From Bacteroidota bacterium (GTDB lineage: Bacteria > Bacteroidota > Ignavibacteria > UBA10030 > BY39): a stretch of 9,450 nt of DNA. Both the position numbers and the translations under genes were made by a program. This document shows positions 5,717 to 9,450 of the stretch, one piece after another. Position 1 is the stretch's first letter. Each line of letters starts with the position of its first letter. The stretch is taken from positions 1 through 9,450 of the forward strand of contig JAHJRJ010000239.1 in assembly GCA_018830765.1 (NCBI GenBank), written 5' to 3'. The notes beneath the pieces were generated by a model, which worked only from the letters and a program-made list of their open reading frames with translations, was not told where the DNA came from and made no database searches.

Positions 5717-8014
5717 TTATCTAAGTAAGATCATCTTTTTAGCACTTTTTTTATTTCCGGCTTTCAATTGGTAAAAATAAATTCCCGAAGCAAGATCGCT
5801 TGCAGTGAAAGACGTTTTATGATTTCCCTTATCCTTTTCCTCATTCAACAGAGTTTTAACTTCTCTTCCAAGTATATCATAAAGTTTAAGAGTTACCAGC
5901 TCTCGTGAAGGAATCGAAAATAGAATTGTTGTCGTTGAGTTAAATGGATTAGGATAGTTTTGATAAAGCTTAAAATCATCCGGTGTGAAAGATGATTCCC
6001 TCACATCCACAATAAAATTAGAACGCTGAGTAGTAAACTCAAAAATATCTTCATTAGTTAGAGGGCGATTCGTAAAAACAAAAATTGAGTCTCCTTCATT
6101 TGGAAGTATTGGCTGGGTGCCTGATGGTAGTGTACTATTGATCTGACAATGCGTGCTTGTGGCACTCGTTGCGTAAGGAGGAGGAGTTAAGATAACAATT
6201 GCCTCTCCTGCATCCCATTTATTGTTCATCGTGCCGGTATTTTCAAGAACAAGGGAATTCAGTTTTTGTCCATCTTTCAAATTAAAAGCTTTGAACGGAA
6301 CGATAACAACTTTAGCTCCAGTTCGGCTTAAGGCTGTATCTAAAGGATAAATGTATTTGCCATCGGAAGTAGTGTCTGTTCTTCCAAAAGCAACGACAAT
6401 ATCGATTGGTGCGGTTTCTTTTTTGCCCGCTGTCGGACTCAAAAATGTATAAATCAAATTCGAAGAAGAGTAAGTCTGAGAAAAACTTTTTTCTAAATCC
6501 AGCTCAAGATTGAGCACCGGTTTAAACTCAACCGCCACACCTTCAAAAGTCTGCGTCAGATAAAAATTATTTATCCCTTTATCGATACCAAAATTCACAA
6601 CTCTGTTTTCATTTTTAGTTACGTTTTTTACCGCAGCATAGATAGAATCTTTATTCAACTTATTAAATGTAACCCGATAAAGATCACCGGTTGTTAAAGT
6701 CGAATCAAGAAGATGAACGGCTATTTTGCTTGTTGATAATCCCTGTACATGACGGATCACATTTGTTTTAATATGACCTTGTGGAATTTCCGGTTTTATT
6801 CTTCGGGCATAAATATCGTAATCACTCCCTGTCGATTGATTCCAGCTTGCCCAAGTAACAATAAGTTCGTCTTTACTTCCAAAAACGATTCCCGGCTCCC
6901 ATTGATAATTTTCAGTATAATCATTTACGCGGAACTCAAAACTTTTCTTTCTCGCAAATTTATCGAACAGTTGAGCATAAACACCTTCACGACTTCCATC
7001 CTGCTTCCACGAAGACCAAACCACAGCAAACGAACTATCTTTTGCTACTGCAATTTTTGGCAGCCATTGATAATAAGCTGTTGTAGTATTCACTTGAAAC
7101 TCACTTCCGTTTTTAACTCCATTTTGAAAATAGCGTTGACCATATATTCCACCGTCATGTCCATCCTGGCGCCATGAACACCAAACAATAATAAAATTTC
7201 CATTTTGATCTATAGCAACATCACCAAGCCATTGATAATCGTTTGTATAAGTATTGATTTGAAATTCAATCCCAAGTTTTGAACCATCCGCTGAAAACCT
7301 TTGTCCGAATAGACCGTAACCAGATGGAGTTAATATATCTTGCTTCCATGATTCCCAAACAATTACAAACTTTCCATCGGAAGACATATCAATTGATGGA
7401 CGTGTTTGAGAATAAGCAGTAGTTGTATTGACTAAAAATTCACTTCCAATTTTCAAGCCGCTTGAAGAAAATCGTTGAGCATAAATTCCTTTATCACTTC
7501 CATCCTGTAACCATGAATGCCAAACGACACAAAAATTCCCCAAAGCATCAATTGCAACATCCGGATAATTCTGTGATTTAGCTGTATATGTATTCACCAG
7601 AATTTCTGATCCGACCTTGCTACCCGATTCATCAAATATTTGAGCATAAACATCAAACGAAGAATTTATATCACCCATTGACGTCCAGACAACGACAAAT
7701 CTTCCGGATGAATTCATATCCACCGAGGGGCGGTATTGAGTTTTTGCAGTCGTTGTGTTGACTCTAAATTCACTCCCAATCTTAACATCATTTGAATTAT
7801 ATCTTTGTCCATAAATACCGGATTCACTTCCATCTTGATTTATCGATGACCAAATAATGACATAATTTCCAAAACCATCGGAAGCAATTACAGGTTCTCT
7901 TTGAGTTGTATCGGTATATGTATTTACTTTGAATTCATTACCAAGATTTAAATTCTGACAATAAGAAATGTCAAATAAAGTTACAGCGAAAACAATCAAT
8001 AAAATCTTTTTCAT
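5717..8014 (-). CDS. Secreted T9SS cargo protein with seven ~55-residue repeats (probable seven-bladed beta-propeller)
   Basis: 765 residues. Residues 1-19/20 are a Sec signal peptide (MKKILLIVFAVTLFDISYC). Residues 25-412 hold seven consecutive repeats starting near 25, 80, 135, 190, 248, 303 and 358, each 55 long except the fourth (58). The unit reads G-SEF-VNT-T---Q--P-VA-D--GNFVVVW-SW-QDG---GIYGQRF---G-K-. Seven beta-rich units of this length suggest a seven-bladed propeller, inferred rather than shown. About 413-670 is a further beta-rich region of unknown family with DAGEAIVILTPPPY and DSIFVFTNRPLTNEDIFEF. About 681-765 is a T9SS type A sorting tail (LYQNYPNPFNSTTT, LYDILGREVKTLL, ASGIYFYQLKAG), so the product is likely exported through the outer membrane and attached or released. 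The ATG is preceded by TGAGG at a good distance. It lies 10 bases downstream of the dipeptidase gene and is probably co-transcribed with it. Binding partner unknown. Confidence 0.88.
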   Translation of the reverse strand: MKKILLIVFAVTLFDISYCQNLNLGNEFKVNTYTDTTQREPVIASDGFGNYVIIWSSINQDGSESGIYGQRYNSNDVKIGSEFRVNTTTAKTQYRPSVDMNSSGRFVVVWTSMGDINSSFDVYAQIFDESGSKVGSEILVNTYTAKSQNYPDVAIDALGNFCVVWHSWLQDGSDKGIYAQRFSSSGLKIGSEFLVNTTTAYSQTRPSIDMSSDGKFVIVWESWKQDILTPSGYGLFGQRFSADGSKLGIEFQINTYTNDYQWLGDVAIDQNGNFIIVWCSWRQDGHDGGIYGQRYFQNGVKNGSEFQVNTTTAYYQWLPKIAVAKDSSFAVVWSSWKQDGSREGVYAQLFDKFARKKSFEFRVNDYTENYQWEPGIVFGSKDELIVTWASWNQSTGSDYDIYARRIKPEIPQGHIKTNVIRHVQGLSTSKIAVHLLDSTLTTGDLYRVTFNKLNKDSIYAAVKNVTKNENRVVNFGIDKGINNFYLTQTFEGVAVEFKPVLNLELDLEKSFSQTYSSSNLIYTFLSPTAGKKETAPIDIVVAFGRTDTTSDGKYIYPLDTALSRTGAKVVIVPFKAFNLKDGQKLNSLVLENTGTMNNKWDAGEAIVILTPPPYATSATSTHCQINSTLPSGTQPILPNEGDSIFVFTNRPLTNEDIFEFTTQRSNFIVDVRESSFTPDDFKLYQNYPNPFNSTTTILFSIPSRELVTLKLYDILGREVKTLLNEEKDKGNHKTSFTASDLASGIYFYQLKAGNKKSAKKMILLR
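6779..7942 (-). repeat. Seven tandem coding repeats of ~165 bp with odd/even signatures
   Basis: These are the DNA behind repeats 1-7 of the T9SS protein. Repeats 1, 3 and 5 carry NTYT (7 has NDYT), while 2, 4 and 6 carry NTTT. Repeats 3 and 5 share DVAID..GNF, and 2 and 4 share RPS(V/I)DM. This alternation suggests growth by copying a two-repeat unit. The copies are well diverged, so this is not a recent exact tandem repeat. Confidence 0.8.
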
Positions 8015-8024
8015 ATAAACCTCA

Positions 8025-8636
8025 TTACTTCATCTGGAAATCGAGTAGTGGATACAAACTTGCAGGAGTGTAATCGTAATGCCACCACTCAGCAATGTAT
8101 GGCGTAAACCCGCCAACATTCTGCATCGTCGTTTTAAGAAAAATTCTGTTATTTAAAACCTCCGGCGGAAAACCTTTGTAATCGTGACCGGCTTCAGGAC
8201 CAAAGTAATCGAAATCAGTTCCCATATTCCATTCCTGTCCGGTCGTTAAATTGATAATCGTTAAATCAATCGCACTTCCGCGATTGTGTCTGGACCCGCT
8301 GCTTGGATCGGCGACATAAATTGGATTTGGGAATATTTCCCACATAAGCCACTGAATAGCACGCGGGCGATATCCGTCGAATATTTTTAATCCTAAATTA
8401 AGTTTTCTTAAGCTGTCCTGTACGATTACTAGCCGCTCAGCAACAGCACGACTAATTAAGCAAACATCCGTCGAATAGAGCTTTTGGCGGACAAAATTAT
8501 TTGTTGTGTTATACCTCAGATCAAGAACGATATCGGGGATAAGCTCTTTTAACTCTATCATTTCATCATCGCCGACCTGGCTAAATAAAAGAAGTGGAAT
8601 AAAAAGAAATGTAATTACAAGAATAGAACGACGCAT
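8025..8636 (-). CDS. D-alanyl-D-alanine dipeptidase (VanX/DdpX type, peptidase M15)
   Basis: 203 residues with an N-terminal signal peptide (MRRSILVITFLFIPLLLFSQ; no lipobox Cys), so it is predicted to be periplasmic. VanX-type enzymes are zinc dipeptidases that split D-Ala-D-Ala, used either in peptidoglycan turnover or in glycopeptide resistance. All expected residues are visible: DLRYNTTNNF (39-48), substrate Arg R90 in DGYRPR, zinc ligands H117 and D124 in SRHNRGSAIDLT, catalytic base E183 and zinc ligand H186 in EWWHYD. Length matches the family (~200). The start has a good Shine-Dalgarno (GAGGA, 6 bases before ATG). No vanH/vanA-like genes or VanRS-type regulator lie alongside, so cell-wall turnover or use of D-Ala-D-Ala is a likelier role than resistance. 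The next gene follows after 10 bases; the nitrilase-like gene ends 86 bases upstream. Confidence 0.92.
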   Translation of the reverse strand: MRRSILVITFLFIPLLLFSQVGDDEMIELKELIPDIVLDLRYNTTNNFVRQKLYSTDVCLISRAVAERLVIVQDSLRKLNLGLKIFDGYRPRAIQWLMWEIFPNPIYVADPSSGSRHNRGSAIDLTIINLTTGQEWNMGTDFDYFGPEAGHDYKGFPPEVLNNRIFLKTTMQNVGGFTPYIAEWWHYDYTPASLYPLLDFQMK

Positions 8637-8722
8637 TTTTTTCCTCGCATCAGTTAATTTGATTGGGGAAATAATACAAAATATTTTCGGCTAATGAAAG
8701 TAGGGGCGGAAATTGATTAGGA

Positions 8723-9450
8723 TCAAATTAAACGAATATCATCCAAGAAGGGAAATGTTTCTCTTACTTCTTTAACTTTTTCTTTAAAAATTTCTGCTGA
8801 TATTATTTTTTCGATATTTTCCAATGTAACTACTTCATTCCCCATTGGATCAAACACGCTGCTGTAACCATTGTAGCTTAACTTGGGATCGTTCCCAACG
8901 CGGTTTACACCAACCATGTAGCATTGATTTTCAATCGCTCTCGCTCGCAGGAGAATCCGCCAATGTTCAATTCGTGCAATCGGCCAATTTGCTATATTAA
9001 TAATTAGATCAACTTTTTCTTTACCATAGAATCGATAGAGTTCCGGAAATCTGAGATCATAACAGACCGAAAGTCCAACTTGGAAATTATCGATCTCAGT
9101 GATTATTGGTTCAGTTCCCCTTTGATAAAACTCATTTTCCCGTGAATACGAAAAAGGATGGATTTTTCTGTACTTTGCTTGTAATTCACCGTTTGGAGAA
9201 ATATGAACCAAAGTATTAAACCTCTTATCATCTTCTTGCTCAATCAACCCTGCTAAAATGTGAATCTTTAATTTCTTTGAAAGAGCTTTGAAATAATCGG
9301 TGCTTTCCTCATCTAGCCTGCCTGCCTGTCGTCCGCCTCGGCGGACTTTGGCAGGCGGGCTGAATCCCGCCTTTGGCGGGAGCAAGCAGGCGATGGACTC
9401 AGCAAATTTATCAGAATGCATTGTGAATCCGGTTAGAGTAAGTTCAGGAA
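8723..9450 (-). CDS. Nitrilase-superfamily amidase (omega-amidase/YafV-like), N-terminus beyond window, with in-frame palindromic insertion
   Basis: The frame is open to the window edge and reads PELTLTGFTMHSDKFAES..., so the Met at 9421 is internal and the true start lies to the right. Counting from that Met, the catalytic triad of the carbon-nitrogen hydrolase fold is complete: Glu in PELTLTGF (codon 9443-9445), Lys86 in YRKIHPF, and Cys120 in VCYDLRFPE. Other family marks are ANWPIARIEHWRILLRARAIENQ, GVNRVGND and the late RETFPFLDD. HPFSYSRENEFYQRG and the RFPE-HW-ARAIENQ set favour the omega-amidase (Nit2/YafV) branch, which acts on alpha-ketoglutaramate-type substrates, over true nitrilases. 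Cytoplasmic. About 242 residues are visible against a family length near 255-265. Oddity: residues 11-35 (CLLPPKAGF...RRGGRQAGR) are encoded by GC-rich inverted repeats and have no place in the family, yet keep the frame. The insertion lies in a surface-type stretch between the Glu strand and helix 'TDYFKALSKK'. The enzyme may still work. Confidence 0.88.
   Translation of the reverse strand, partial: PELTLTGFTMHSDKFAESIACLLPPKAGFSPPAKVRRGGRQAGRLDEESTDYFKALSKKLKIHILAGLIEQEDDKRFNTLVHISPNGELQAKYRKIHPFSYSRENEFYQRGTEPIITEIDNFQVGLSVCYDLRFPELYRFYGKEKVDLIINIANWPIARIEHWRILLRARAIENQCYMVGVNRVGNDPKLSYNGYSSVFDPMGNEVVTLENIEKIISAEIFKEKVKEVRETFPFLDDIRLI
9316..9391. repeat. Compound GC-rich palindromic element inside the nitrilase-like gene
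   Basis: Three inverted-repeat parts are seen in a row. GTCCGCC (9331-9337), TC, GGCGGAC (9340-9346) is a perfect 7-bp stem. It is nested within GCCTGCC (9320-9326) pairing with GGCAGGC (9350-9356). Beside it lies a second hairpin, CCCGCC (9366-9371), TTT, GGCGGG (9375-9380). The edges repeat the GCCTGC/GCAGGC word (9316-9322 and 9386-9391). The element is much richer in GC than the gene around it and is ~75-76 bases long, in frame with the host gene. It looks like a mobile palindromic repeat of the type that inserts in coding sequence. Confidence 0.75.

Noticed and set aside
5714..5731. ATCTTA-TCTAAG-TAAGAT inverted repeat at the end of the propeller gene, followed on the plus strand by T-rich DNA
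   Set aside because: The 6-bp AT-rich stem is weak and lies inside coding sequence of the opposite gene; not good enough to call a terminator.
6749..7177. Open frame of 142 codons on the plus strand
   Set aside because: It is antisense to the repeat region of the propeller-like gene and has no recognisable protein features.
6779..7942. Repeat array considered as CRISPR
   Set aside because: The ~165-base units are protein-coding, in frame and diverged; no short identical repeats with unique spacers.

Overview
The window is about 9.45 kb of bacterial DNA, AT-rich overall, that most likely comes from the FCB group (Ignavibacteria/Bacteroidota relatives). The main clue is two large secreted proteins that both end in a type IX secretion (T9SS) sorting domain of the 'QNYPNPFN' kind, which is common in Ignavibacteria-like genomes. 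The futalosine menaquinone gene mqnC at the left edge fits that placement but does not prove it.

Layout, left to right: (1) the 3' part of mqnC (+), whose last codons run through a perfect GC-rich hairpin; (2) a small P-loop NTPase of the THEP1 kind (-); (3) a secreted, probably outer-membrane beta-strand protein gene (+) split by one in-frame TAA; (4) a ~900-residue T9SS cargo protein (-) with a deacetylase-like N-terminal region, golvesin-type and Hydin-type beta modules and a sorting tail, visibly more GC-rich than its surroundings; (5) a 68-codon orphan ORF (-) that stops next to a palindromic repeat; (6) a broken AbrB/MazE-type antitoxin gene (+) with two in-frame stops, overlapping by ATGA the start of (7) a hemerythrin-like gene (+); (8) a three-gene leftward run consisting of a nitrilase/omega-amidase-like gene cut by the right edge, a VanX-type D-Ala-D-Ala dipeptidase, and, 10 bases further on, a T9SS cargo protein with seven ~55-residue repeats that look like a seven-bladed beta-propeller.

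Functionally, the window mixes core metabolism (menaquinone, amidase), envelope functions (dipeptidase, two T9SS cargo proteins, a probable barrel protein) and gene remains (two loci with in-frame stops). No rRNA, tRNA, CRISPR array, transposase or riboswitch was seen. No stretch over 300 bases lacks a gene or gene remnant.

The most unusual signals are palindromic GC-rich elements that lie inside or at the ends of coding sequence. One adds about 25 residues in frame to the nitrilase-like enzyme, and one forms the C-terminal tail of MqnC. Also notable are the alternating (odd/even) signatures of the propeller repeats and the decayed antitoxin whose usual toxin position is held by a hemerythrin-like gene. 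I did not find a clearly new multi-gene system.
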